From assembly GCA_030278955.1 (NCBI GenBank), contig JAOANR010000002.1, forward strand, positions 18,029,672 through 18,093,671: a DNA stretch of 64,000 bases. The letters run 5' to 3'. Below, in pieces: positions 24,235 through 36,054 of the stretch. The first letter of the stretch is position 1; the number at the start of each line of letters is the position of its first letter. Position numbers and translations under genes: made by a program. Origin of the DNA: Hygrophila difformis (lineage: Eukaryota > Streptophyta > Magnoliopsida > Lamiales > Acanthaceae). The notes beneath the pieces are model-generated. The model was given only the letters and a program-made list of their open reading frames with translations. It did not search any database and was not told the origin of the DNA.

Positions 24235-26717
24235 TGTAGCACCCCGGATTTGATAACCCAGGCCGGGATGCCACCGCCACACCTCCCAAGCAAGACACGA
24301 CTTCATTCGAGCTCACTTGAGAGATGCAAGGCTAATGGTATTTCAAAAATAGTTTAAAAGCAACCAAGTCCGGAAGTATTTATACTGAAAATAGAGTAGT
24401 AATCATCCATGTACGAATAATAATTAAGTTTACGCAACGGAAATAAAGTTTATGCAGTGGAAATAAAGAAAAGGACCGACATGGCCAAAACACGGGTTAA
24501 CAGGCCCGTATGCAGTCATATGGAATAATATAGTAGTGTCCAAAATAATTCCCCTCAAATGCATGCTCATGCTCCGTACTCTATAACAGGAGAAAATAAA
24601 AATAACATTTATCAGTATTAAAGAATACTGAGTAAGACAATCCCTAACATAGCAATAAAGGGATTGTAAAATTAATAATTAAAATAAACTCATTTCTTTA
24701 AGCATGCATATTTTGACAATAATTTAATTCATATTTTCTCATAACTAAATTAAATTTAAAAATGATAAAGTAAGGCATAGGCATAAATTTAAAAACATAA
24801 TTTAAAAAGGCATAAGTAACGACATAAATAAATAAATATAAATTTCAAGTCCTTTAATTTTCCCCGTTAACTAAGAAGAGGACGCCACAACCAAGTTTCT
24901 CAAGTGTCTCGTTTCTCAATATCAAATTTCGGAAAATTGCCGAAGCAACCCACTTATCGCGCCATACACATTACCACACCGGAGCCTCGAGTAACCCATT
25001 CGGATACACCCGAGAGTGTAGACTAATTTTTCAATGGCCGTATTGGCTCAATTTCACAGTATTTCACATTTCGTCTATTCAGGCACGAATTTCAAGATAG
25101 AGGGGCACCCTGCAGAGCACTTACCCCCTACTTTACGTGGAGATCTAGCTCAGCTTAGATTAACGGGTTTTTGAAAAGTGTTTTTATTGTTTAGACATAG
25201 CTCACAAATCGTGTGTTTCCAAAAAGTCGAGTTTTTCAACATATCAACCAAAGTCATTGCCACAGTTTACGCCATTTCAGTTTAAAAATTCATCTTAAAG
25301 GCAATCGACTTGAAATTTGTACAGCGACTCAAAAATATGCCAACGAACAACTTTCATGTGTTGAGTTTTTCGAGATTAGGTGAGGAAGCAAGTGAAATTT
25401 TGTAATCTCTTCAAAACGTAAAATCTGTCAACTTTTCTAAAACAGCGCACTGATTTTCAAACACGTTTTCGACATAGCAAACGACCTCCAAAATTTATGA
25501 AAATTTACAGGCACTTTCATGACACCAAAATAAGAAAGTTTTATTATAGGAATTTTATGCAAAATCATTTCGTATTAAATCAGATTAATCCAGTAAGTTC
25601 GAATTCAAAATCTGTCATAGTTTTCTTCAAAAACACAGTCTGTTCAAATCGTGTTTTGACTATACAAACTTTAATAAAAATGCATGAAATTTTACAGGCA
25701 TAATCTTGAGACAATTATCTACAACTTTAATTTTTACACCAATGATTAGTTTTGAACGAAAGTAATAGAAAAATGCACATCAAATTCGACTAGGCATGTT
25801 GTCATGTTTTTCGAAAAAGTCATGCAACTCAGAAAATGTCCGACACGTTTTGGGGTAACAAAACTTGATGAAAATGCGTGAAATTTTTACACAACCTAGA
25901 CTACAATGTTAGGAAAAAAATCTCTAGTTTGGAGGTTTTCGTTTCAGATTCTCGAAACAGGGTTTTTCGTTCGATCTCAGAAAACGCGCAAAAGTGAATC
26001 TTTTAAGTTTGGTTTTAAGGTTTTGATTAAAACTAATGTTACGAACGATCCTAAGCCACCGATATTGATATGTAAGGCATTATCTTACTTGATATGAGTC
26101 CTAAACAGTCTCGGGGTCGTCCGGAATCTATGGATCGTCACGAACGGATCTCCTCAACACGATCCTTCCTCCTTTGGCCACGAATCGGAATCGAAAGTGA
26201 AAATCTAAGGTTAGATCGAATTTTCGGACTTGAAAAGGTGAATGAAAACTTAAAAACTACTTACCAACAATTTGGAATCCTTGAATCTTTGTTCCACAGT
26301 GATAATGGCCAAAATTGTCCATTATTTCCAATCCATTTCCGTGTCTGAGACGGACATTTTGATCGTATTCCCATCTTATTTCAATAAGAAAGCAGTTGAA
26401 TTCGACAGATTAATGCAAGTTTGTAAGAAAAATAAGCTGGTAATGAAAGACACAAAAACATGCAATTTTAATTGTATTTGTGTTAGAAAAATCCAAAAAC
26501 ATGAAAAAAGGAAAAAGAAAAGAAAAAAGGAATGAAAAGATGGGCAAAAGAATAAAATAGCCCACAAAAATCAAAAAGATGGGAAAAAGAATAAAAATCC
26601 CACAAACTGAAATTTTGGTTAAGTGTTGAAGATCAATTCGGTCTATACGCAATTCGGCCTAAACCGAATTGCTCATTAGACCGAATTGCCGAAGAGAAGA
26701 AGCAGAAAAAGAGACAA

Positions 26718-29207
26718 TGTAATACCCGTAAATTTTAGAATATAAAAATAGGAATTAATCCATTAGGAAAGAAAGTTTTGTTTCCGAGAACCCATAAACT
26801 CGGAGATGCACGGAAATCAAAAGACGACGACTTAGAACCCGACGGACCTAAACCTAAGATTTCAGATGTGAAATCGAATTAAGTCGAAATAAATTTATGA
26901 TGAGAAGCATAATCCAAAAATGACCCGGAAAATCGAGTGCGAAAACGTGGAAGGATAGAAGTCCGAAAGAGGGGAGAAAAAGACCCGACGGATCGGATCG
27001 CACGGACCCGCCCGGACCACAGTCCAGGCGGGGACCGCGCGCTGGCCGGGCGGGGTTTGGCCTAAAGGCGCGCCAACCCCGCGTGGTCCCACAGACTTTG
27101 GCAACTTGCGCGTTTTCGGCGATTTTTTACCATAATTCGACCCCCCGACTTTGGAAAGTGGATTTTGGACGGGGGAAGGTGAATAAGGGCGACCTAGGGT
27201 TGTCTCCCCACCCCATAAGCAGTCACAACAGCCTCCTAAAGCTCTCTCAAACTCTCCCAAGCCAAAACACTCTCCCGACGAACTTCCGACGGACTTCCGG
27301 CGACTTTCCGGCAACCTACAACGACCAAGCAAGGGAGTGGAACAAGGATTTCAGTGATAGATTCATTGGTAAGCCTTCAAACAGATTTCCATTCTCGTTT
27401 TTCCTCTCAAATCCCCAATCTAACTCTTGAATCGTTGATTGCAAATACGATCGTGGCCAAAGTCGGGAACTTTGCGTTTCGTAGATCCGTTCGTAGGATT
27501 TTGGACGAGCCGAGCGACCCTAGGACTACTCAAGAACTCAACCACTGTAAGTTGAGCCTTCCATATCAATACGGGTGATTTAGGGGAGTCCGGTATAGTC
27601 GTAATGTAACGAAACGTAAAAATCGAAGTTAAAAACCCCAACTTGCGCAGTTTCTGAAATCGGCCTAAAACTCCTATTTCGAGGATTCAATCCGAGAAAC
27701 TCAAAACTAGACTTTTAATCCTAACACATAAATCTAGGTTGTGTAAAAATTTCAGACATTTTCGTTAGCGTTTGCTATTTTAAATCGCATCGAAAAGAAA
27801 CTGTTTTGACAAAACGTGTTTGAAATCTGCCTATGAACATGTCCGAACTTAGTGAGTCTATTTCTATATTTTGTAGTCCGATTTGATCTTTACAATCTAA
27901 ATAAAAGTTGTAGATAATCATGTCTAGTATATGTGGTTAAAATTTCAGAATTTTTGGAGTCCGTTTGATGTGCCAAAAAGCCAATTTTTCGAACTGTGGC
28001 AAATCTGTTTTGGGACAGTAAACTGTTTCCGCATTAAACTCGATTTTTTACATGTTTCCTCAACTTATTTCGAGAAAGTTAAAACACGAAAGTTGTTCGT
28101 TAGGATGTTTTCATAAACTGTGAAATTTTCAGATTTTTCGGACTTAAACCGAATTTTTAAATTGAAAAGGCGTAAACTGTGACGCCAAGATACTTTTAAA
28201 TCGAAGGATTTTGAAATTTCGAAACGAACGATCAAAGATTTGAAATACGATACATCTATACTTTTGAAAAACCCCGATACATTAAATCTAAACGATACAT
28301 GAGATACTTTGGTGGGGGGTGAGTGCTCTGCAGGGTGCCCCTCTAGCCTTTCTCTTCGGGCCTATAATGGACGAGAGAATTTGATGAGATATTACGCCAA
28401 TCGGCGGGAGATACATGGCCTACTCTCTCGGGTTGTCCATATGGATTTCCAGAGGCTCCGGAGTGGTACTGGGTATGGCAGATACGGCTGCGGCCGCCGG
28501 ATCACCGGCTAAACGAGATACTTACGAAACGGCTGCGGCCGCCGGATCACCGGCTATACAAAACACTGAGAAATGGTTACATAACGGGGAAATAAAAGAT
28601 TTAATATTTTTAAGTATTTATTTATTTTTGCATGTCTTTAAATTATGCATTTAAATTATGTCTTTAAATTTCATATCATGACTAAATTGTTATTGTGGAT
28701 TAAATGCATGTTCAGGTACACAATTAAAATATTATTCCCTTTAAATTTTGTGAATGCATGTTAGGAGTGAAATTTTAAATTATCTAGTTAAATCCCTTTA
28801 TTGCTATGTTAGGATCGACTTACTCAGTAATTTATATACTGATAAAATTGTTGTTTTCTCTTTTCCTTTCAGAGTATGAAGATAATGCATGAGCATATGC
28901 ATTGGGGGATGGAAAAACTTAAACATTGTTTTTATTGCTTTTACGATACTTGCATAACGGGCATGTAAATCCCGAGTTTTGGCCATGTCGGCCCACTTTA
29001 CATTTTTCCGCTGCGATATATTATTACTACTACTTTGTGTGTGGATGATACTTAATACTATTTTTAAATAGATTCCGGACTTGTTTTTAAACCTTTTTGC
29101 AATACCTATAGCCTTGCATCTCTTTGGCAAGCTCGGAGAATCCGTGTCTTGCTAGAGAGATGTGGCGGTGACATCCCGGCCTGGGTTATCAAATCCGGGG
29201 TGTTACA
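26718..29207 (+). mobile_element. Element D: solo LTR of the B family
   Basis: 2490 bp, starting TGTAATACCCG and ending GGGGTGTTACA, flanked by perfect GACAA duplications (26713-26717 and 29208-29212). It is related to the LTR of B but in the opposite orientation. Removing it and one GACAA restores agreement with C's second LTR at 45428. No internal region remains, so this is a solo LTR formed by LTR-LTR recombination. It has two 26-bp GC-rich repeats at 28486 and 28531. ORFs in it are shadows of LTR sequence. Confidence 0.92.
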
Positions 29208-29235
29208 GACAAGTGTTGAAGAAGAGAAGCAGAGC

Positions 29236-31110
29236 AACCAATTCGGTCTGTGGCAATTCGGTCTAAACCGAATTGACCCCTAACCGAATTGCACTATGGA
29301 AAGAAGAAGACCCTGAGCAGAAAAGAAAATAAGGAATTCGATCTATGCAATTCGGTCTAAACCGAATTGATTGCATAGACCGAATTCCCTCAAAGCAAGG
29401 AAGCCAAGCAGGAGCCATCATCAGTTCGACAAGGCCAATTCGGTCTACACATAGACCGAATTGATAAGAGAATACCACATTCCATGCTCAAGATCAAGAA
29501 GGAAGACCTCATGCAATTCGAATTGCCTAAACCGAATTGCTTGAGGAGACCGAATTACAATCGCAATTACATCTAATTGAAGCTGTGAGCACGTGAGAAA
29601 TGCATGGCACTGTGGATGGGCCCTGATGGGCCTAGGGTTTCGAGAAGAAGTATAAAAGCTGACCTTCCTCAACACATTCGAACACTTACACATTTTGACA
29701 TTCTGCTGGGAGACAAAAAGAAGGAGCAGAAGGTGTTCTCCACCCCTTAAGGGTTAGGTAGGTAGTTTAGTTTAGTTAGTTTATTTTTCAAGCTTGTAGT
29801 CTAGTTTTAATGCTTTTGATCTTAGTTTATTTTTATAGAAGCTTGTTACTACCTTTAGTGTAGCCATTACCATACATTTTAAATGCTTTGTAGTTAGAAT
29901 AAACCCTACCTTCAAGTTAATGATGGTTTTGGGTTGTTTATTTGCTTTCAAGTGTCAATACAAGAAAAGATCCAGAAATGGGTTTTTATTTCATGTTTTT
30001 GGCACTCATTTAATGCTTTCCTTAGCAATAAATATTAGAATGTTTGTTTGTTTCAACTAGGTTACATTTATTATGTCCTAGTTGACTTACATTCTCAATA
30101 AATGCATGTTTAGTGGGTTTTTTGGTTTGTTTTTATACCTTAGAGCTTCAAATAAGTGTTCTTATGTTAGAGAATTTTAGGGTTGTTAGAATTTATTTTA
30201 AATATATTTTGCTGCTGTGTTTCTTCTCCTTATTTTAGTTTATTGTTGCCTTAGATAATGTAAGTGTTCTTACTTTTATGCATGTTGTTCTTATTTTCTT
30301 AGATGTTTAGGTTCTTTGATCTTTGATGTCTTGTTTGTAGAATTAGGGTTTAATTCATGCCAAATGCCTGCTAGACACGTATCCTACGTTGCTATTTTCC
30401 TTAAATTGCTCAATAGTGTGGCTGTGAGGTGACATTGATGTGAAATGAAGGATTAGGTAAATCTCATCCATCATAGACCACACAGTGCCAACCAAACCCG
30501 TACTTGTGAGCACAAAAATACACTTATGTGGGAAATTACATGCAATTCGATTTGAGGCAATTCGATCTAAACCGAATTGCCCATGAGAATGGAATTGCAT
30601 GTCAAAAATATTTGTTGAATGCCTTAATTAAAAATATATATGCAATTCGGTCTAGGCAATTCGGTCTAAACCGAATTGCCTAGACCGAATTACATAGCAA
30701 AAATTGCTCTCATATGGTGCACAAGCAATTCGGTCTGTGCGAATTCGGTCTAAACCGAATTACTCCCATAGACCGAATTGACCTTGTTCACCATATTGTA
30801 TGCATTCCATCCCCTCATGCCTTAGTTTAATTTTCTTTGTTTTACCAATTCGAATTGCCGATTCGGTCTAGACCGAATTGACTTGGCAATTCGAATTACC
30901 CTCATTTTGGGGTAAATGCCTTGTTCAAATTTGAGTAAAGGAATGACTTCATCAATTCGAATTATCCAATTCGGTTTAGACCGAATTGCTTCGACAATTC
31001 GAATTAGATGATGTTTCACATCTTTGCAAGGATTAATTGGCTAAGGTATTACTTCATCCCTCATGCATCCTCAATTCGGTCTATTTTGCACCTTACCTAG
31101 TAGACCGAAT
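29236..31110 (+). repeat. Nested palindrome clusters in element C 5' LTR
   Basis: About ten clusters of the 10-mer AATTCGGTCT and its complement AGACCGAATT, usually as an outer pair around an inner near-palindrome. Examples are at 29236-29298, 29333-29393, 29437-29462, 29512-29570, 30541-30598, 30644-30691, 30724-30780, 30846-30900, 30953-31008 and 31072-31112. A further cluster lies at 26634-26695 before element D. The unit 30644-30691 has perfect 22-base arms around the loop CTAA. Some arms are variants such as AATTCGAATT. Confidence 0.9.
29651..29658 (+). promoter_or_regulatory. TATA box of element C LTR
   Basis: TATAAAAG in the context AGAAGTATAAAAGCTGACC, about 3.35 kb into the LTR (860 bp without D). 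The other complete LTR has the same box at 45870-45877. Palindrome clusters lie upstream and again about 900 bp downstream, so U3 would end soon after 29,680. Confidence 0.6.
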
Positions 31111-33755
31111 TGCTTTCTTCCTTCTATTTTAAAACTTCAAAAATATTTTATCTTCCTGAGTTGTGTAAGTTGCATGGGTGTATTGGGCTTAGGCCCATTT
31201 CATCTAATTTTATCCATTACACATCTCAACTCATTAGTGTCTAAACTATTGTGTGATTAACACTTACACAATACCATAAATATTTCGTTAATTTTATCTT
31301 TTCTGTTTATTGTGTGTATGAATGGGTAATAAGGAACATCACAGATCAATGTTGGGGAAAAGGTCCCTTCACCGGCATAACGATTAGCTCGTCCTCTGTG
31401 TGTTAATTATTACTCGTTATTTTGCATGATCTGATTAGTGGTTGGTGGAAGCTACGGCGAAAAGGTCCCTTCACGGGGATAACGATTAGTCACTCAGCCA
31501 ACTCCTAATTAGATACAATTTTCTTTTCTTTATCTTAATTTCAAACCTGAATCTAGAGCTGTAGTAATGTTAGATGATATATGCCAATGTTATCTAATAA
31601 TTATTGCAGTAATAGAACATGTGGGTTTTCATCCAAATTCGCAGATAGTGAAGTCTAAGATGACGGCGGCAACTGTCACTTAAGGCATTCCACTGCCTAA
31701 AGATCATTTCATCTGGAATACTTGGGAACCGGATAACAGATGTTGGCAGTCCGGATAACCTCAATTATTTCTGGCACTCTTTTTAGCCAAATTCTTCTTA
31801 TATCAGGCTAATCCATCTCTGTGTATCAAATTCTGTCTAACCCCACCATATATTTTGGGGTATTTTATTTTACTTCTCATATACATGTATGCATGATATT
31901 ATTATGTAGATATGGTGGTCTACAATATTTTGGAGATCCTTTTCCTTGGACATAGAAGTCTTGATCTTAATCAGATGCTGCATAATAAATTTCCACAAAA
32001 ATCACTTTATAAAATCCGGATCTGAGTAAGGGATAAATTCGACAGTTATGACTAACTCATATTCTACTGGGGGTTGATCTTGAGAACTTAGAAGCAGAGT
32101 CAGCGATTAGGTCTCACCTAGACTGAAAGGATTTGTGTTTTAATTGAGAGTTTAGTACCTGTTTAGGGAATGATTTTCGAATATCTATTTGTTTCTCAAA
32201 ATTACTATGTGTTGGGAATCTTCTATTAAGTGTTGCGTCGAATTAGTGTCCACTTGGATTCAGATAAGATGTGATAAATAATATTAGAGGAACAACATGT
32301 AGGCCTTGGTTAATTTCTAAGGTAGGGTTGAGTATTCTTTCAACTACTATCTTCTTCCGCCAAAGCCTAAAATTGAGTCTTGAGTGAGTACATTCGGAAT
32401 AGATCTCCATAGGCCTGTTCCATTCATGTTTGTATCTCATAACTAACCAGATGTTATAAGCCCTGTGGCTTACTGATATTTGGGAAGTTCTAAATCTGCA
32501 TCTGGTCACCAAGACCAGGGGCTCTTTTATACTAACGGAATGAGATGACTTTTAAAGACTTCTGAGTGATAGGTGTTTAAATGCTTTCTTTACTGCTTTC
32601 TTTATCGCTTTCTTTAAAAATGCTTTCATAGAGGTCACTCGGAAGGATTAGAGGTTGGCCGCCGGTTGTAAGGTTTAAGAGTTATGGGTTAGTTCGGGAA
32701 TTAATTTGGACTTTGGGTGTGACAAGGGGGATGATAGGAGTACTTGGCATGTCAACTAATGATATGTTAGGTGTTGCTTATCCACCATGGATAAATAACA
32801 TACCTCTGCGCGGGGGCAGTTGTATATCTGTGGTATCTTAGATTTTGTTGTCTTAAGGCATGTAAATCCTCACTTTAAGTACCTGTCTGTTAAAGGGAAC
32901 ATGGTATAGGAAGCATGAGAGTTAGCTAACTGATGAATTATCCCAACCAACGATCTGTGTAACAAAAATGGAAGTTTACTTGTGTCTCATCTGAATTCTT
33001 GTCCAATCTTTATTATTTCCCTCCTGTCCTTTCTGTCACATTTTAAATCAGCTTTCATAGAATAAATTTACCTGCTTTCTTAGCCTAATTCTTATCGCTT
33101 CCTTAGAATAGAATGTAATCGCTTTTTAGACTAAATTTACCATGCTATGTAGAATGATCTTTAATTGCTTTCATAGTATAGTTTAATTTATTGTCAAGTA
33201 GTTTTAGAATCCATTGCAAAACTTGAATCGAGTAACCGAGTGGAAAATCTTAGTAAACGACGTGGGCCCTGCTTCTATCGCACATCCTCCAGTGAATGAT
33301 CCGATCTTACTATAAATTACTGCAATTTTTGACACCGTGCGCTTTCGGGGGCACAGTTTCTTAACACGAGTAATAAAAACGTGATAACCTATAAATATAT
33401 ACCTAATCCCAACTCCATCCTCATAAATTGGTTTCATTAAATAAAATTGAACTGGGATTATTATTTTTCTAGAAAATGCTCATATAGTGGGAAATTGTCA
33501 AAAGTTTCATGCCAGGGATAATACTATATTAAGTATTGAACACTGATGTCTGTTAAGATTGAATTGTTTACCCCGGCTGCACCATGAAATTTGTCAAAAG
33601 TTTCATGGCGCATTTGAAATCTAAGTTTCCCACATGAGTAACAAAAAGTGAAATATATCCTTAAACCCTTTTTCATAAATCATAACTCTTTTCTTTTAAT
33701 AAATTCAACTTGATATTTTAGAAAATACTCGTGCGGGAAATTGTCAAAAGTTTCA

Positions 33756-33773
33756 TGGCGCCGTTGCCGGGGA
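33756..33773 (+). other. Primer binding site of element C (Asp-tRNA)
   Basis: TGGCGCCGTTGCCGGGGA directly follows the LTR end TTTCA and is complementary to the 3' end of plant Asp-tRNA, the primer used by Athila-like elements. It fixes the plus orientation. Confidence 0.9.
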
Positions 33774-33900
33774 GGATGCAGCGCTGTTTATTAAGAGAAC
33801 TACACTCCTGATTTACTCATAGATAGTTTTGTATATATTCTTGAACCATTACTAACCTGGGGGTTGTGCATGTGCTGTCAAATCGTGATACAAACTGCTT

Positions 33901-36028
33901 ATGCAAAGGAGAAAGGACACATTGCCTGAGCTACCGTTCGATCTAGAAATAGAAAGGACCGCTCGCCAACTGAGGGCGCAAGCCAGACGAAGGAAAGAGC
34001 AGGAGGCACAGACTCGCACCTCACCCGAAACTACAAGCAGTGTAATATCTGATATGGCAGAGAACCAGGACATTCCCCCGATCCTACCAATAGACCAACC
34101 ACCCAATAACCCTGGTAATGGAGCTGATGGGGGTATGGTAGAACACCCAAATCGTGCCAACGAAGAGGAAAATCTACCTAATCCAAATCAGCAACAGTAT
34201 CAGCAATTCCACCAACAACCGCCACCCCCTAACCAATATAACCAACAAAACCAAAATATACAAAACCAGCAATACCACAATCAAGCCTTCAATCAAGACC
34301 AGTTTCAGAACAACCCTCATGATCCTGAAAATCTGTTCCAACAGAACCCCAACTACCACCAGCAGTATCAAAACCAAGCAGAGCAAGGAAATCAACAATA
34401 GCAAGCAGCAGCTGATTTTATGCAGCCCATCGTGGAGCCATATCTGGATAGGCCTGGGAGAGCACAGTTTCCTGCACGCAATTTTGAGCTCAAACCGGCA
34501 CTCATTAATTTAGTGCAAAACAATCAATTCTGCGGTGCAAATCATGAGGATCCCCATGATCATCTCCAAACCTTCCTGGAGCTCTGCGATACAATAAAAA
34601 ATCAGGGAGTCTCACCTGATGCTATAAGACTGATGTTGTTTCCCTTTTCTTTGTTTAGTGGTGCCAATGATTGGTATAAATCATTGCCCATAAATCAGAG
34701 GAGCACCTGGGCAGATTTAGTAAGGAGTTTTCTATTGAAGTATTTTCCTGAATCAAAGATAGAGGAAGGACGAGCCAAGATTGGAGAGTTCAAGATGAAG
34801 CCGGACGAGTCATTGTATGACGCAAAGGAGAGGTTCTCCAGCCTCTTGAGGGCTCACCCATCCATGGAGAACGATGTTGGACGCTGCAGGCGGAAGACAT
34901 TTACTCCATTTGCCCATGGACCAAGCCTGGGAAAAGATTGAGACAATGCCGGTCAATAGATCTGTATTGAACAGTAATGACAAGAAAGTTGACCCTCCTA
35001 GAAAACTTTTTGCTATGAGTGAGGGAAAAACAGATTTCGAAAAATTGCAGGAACATGTAGCTGCAATACAGCTAGGACAGGAGAAATGAAAGAGAGCAGG
35101 TACTTCTCAGGCAGGAGCCTCATCTAGCCAAGTGCAAACACATCAATCGGGAGCAATTTGTGGGCTATGTCAGGGACCACATCCAACTGACACATGCCAA
35201 CAACTAGCTACCGAAAGCTGCAATTACGCAGGGAACTACCAGAATCGCCACCCCAACCTCTCCTATTCCAACAACAATGCACTCAATGCGCATTTGTTGA
35301 CGCAGCCAAATCAGCCTAACCAGTTTGCAAACCAAAATCCTCAGCAAAACTTCAGACCTCAGAACCAAGGATTCGTCCAGCAGAGAGTACAAAACTTCCA
35401 GAATCAGAATCAGAACTTTCAACCCCATATCCAACAGAGGCCCAATCAAAACCAAGGCCAGAATTTCCAAAACTTCCAAGCCCAACCTGACCAGAATCAG
35501 CAATACAACCAAAAGCCACCATCTCGCCTAGAGAATTTGATGACCGAGTTTATTTCCAATCAAAGGGAGATAAACCAGAAGTTGCAGTCATCAATCAAAA
35601 ATGTGGAGACGCAGGTCACCCAGTTGGCTAAGGAATTGCAGAACAGGGGGAAGGAAACATTGCCAAGCAGCACTGAAGCCAACCCGCAATGTAAAGCAAT
35701 CACATTGCGGGGAGGCAAAACTCTGAAAGGAAACGTTGGATTTGCAAAGAAGAAAGCTATGAAAGTAAAGGTTTCATTGGGGGTGGAAAAGGAAAAGGAA
35801 AAGATTGAAGGAAATGAAAGTGTTGAGCTGGTAAAGGACAAATCAGATACAGCAATTCCGCAGGCTGAAGCTGCAATTGAAGCTGAAAATGGTATAGGTG
35901 AAGGTACAACTTCCTTCTCTTTACCACCAAAAATTGATAATAATAAGTACATGCCAAGGGTGCCATACCCCGCACGTCTTAAAAATAAGGACATGACCTT
36001 AAGTTCAAGAAATTTCTATAACGGTTAA
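33901..36028 (+). pseudogene. Element C gag, first copy
   Basis: Gag of an Athila-like element. The frame opens MQRRKDTLPELPFDLEIERT, passes a Gln/Asn-rich stretch, meets TAG at 34399-34401, and continues in the same frame from MQPIVEPYLDRPGRAQFPAR into the capsid core (FLELCDTIKNQGVSPDAIRL; STWADLVRSFLLKYFPESKI). Lesions: a 56-bp loss near 34850 flanked by GAGG, a TGA at 35087-35089, and a one-base loss near 35992 before the protease. CGLCQGPHPTDTC at about 35159 is a Cys motif typical of this group. Gag would form the particle and bind RNA; this copy cannot be read through. Confidence 0.85.
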
Positions 36029-36054
36029 AGTCTGTAGAGATAACCATTCCTCTC

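Larger units (their letters stand above)
26300..33755 (+). mobile_element. 5' LTR of element C (interrupted by D)
   Basis: Starts TGATAATGGCC and ends GTCAAAAGTTTCA next to the primer site. Without D and its duplication it is 4961 bp, against 4953 bp for the copy at 45013-49965. It has a TATA box at 29651-29658, palindrome clusters on both sides of it, and a pair of direct repeats (31356-31387 and 31457-31489). No coding frame is supported in its 5 kb. Confidence 0.9.

Noticed and set aside
26895..27332. 145-residue minus-strand ORF in solo LTR D
   Set aside because: It is LTR sequence shared with B and E, with no domain and no conserved frame.
33901..34401. A separate Gln/Asn-rich host gene
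   Set aside because: It is the N-terminus of gag; the frame continues after TAG into the capsid, and the sequence is repeated at 50111.
34174..34404. Leu/Val-rich minus-strand ORF as a membrane protein
   Set aside because: It is the complement of the Gln/Asn-rich gag stretch; composition alone makes it look hydrophobic.
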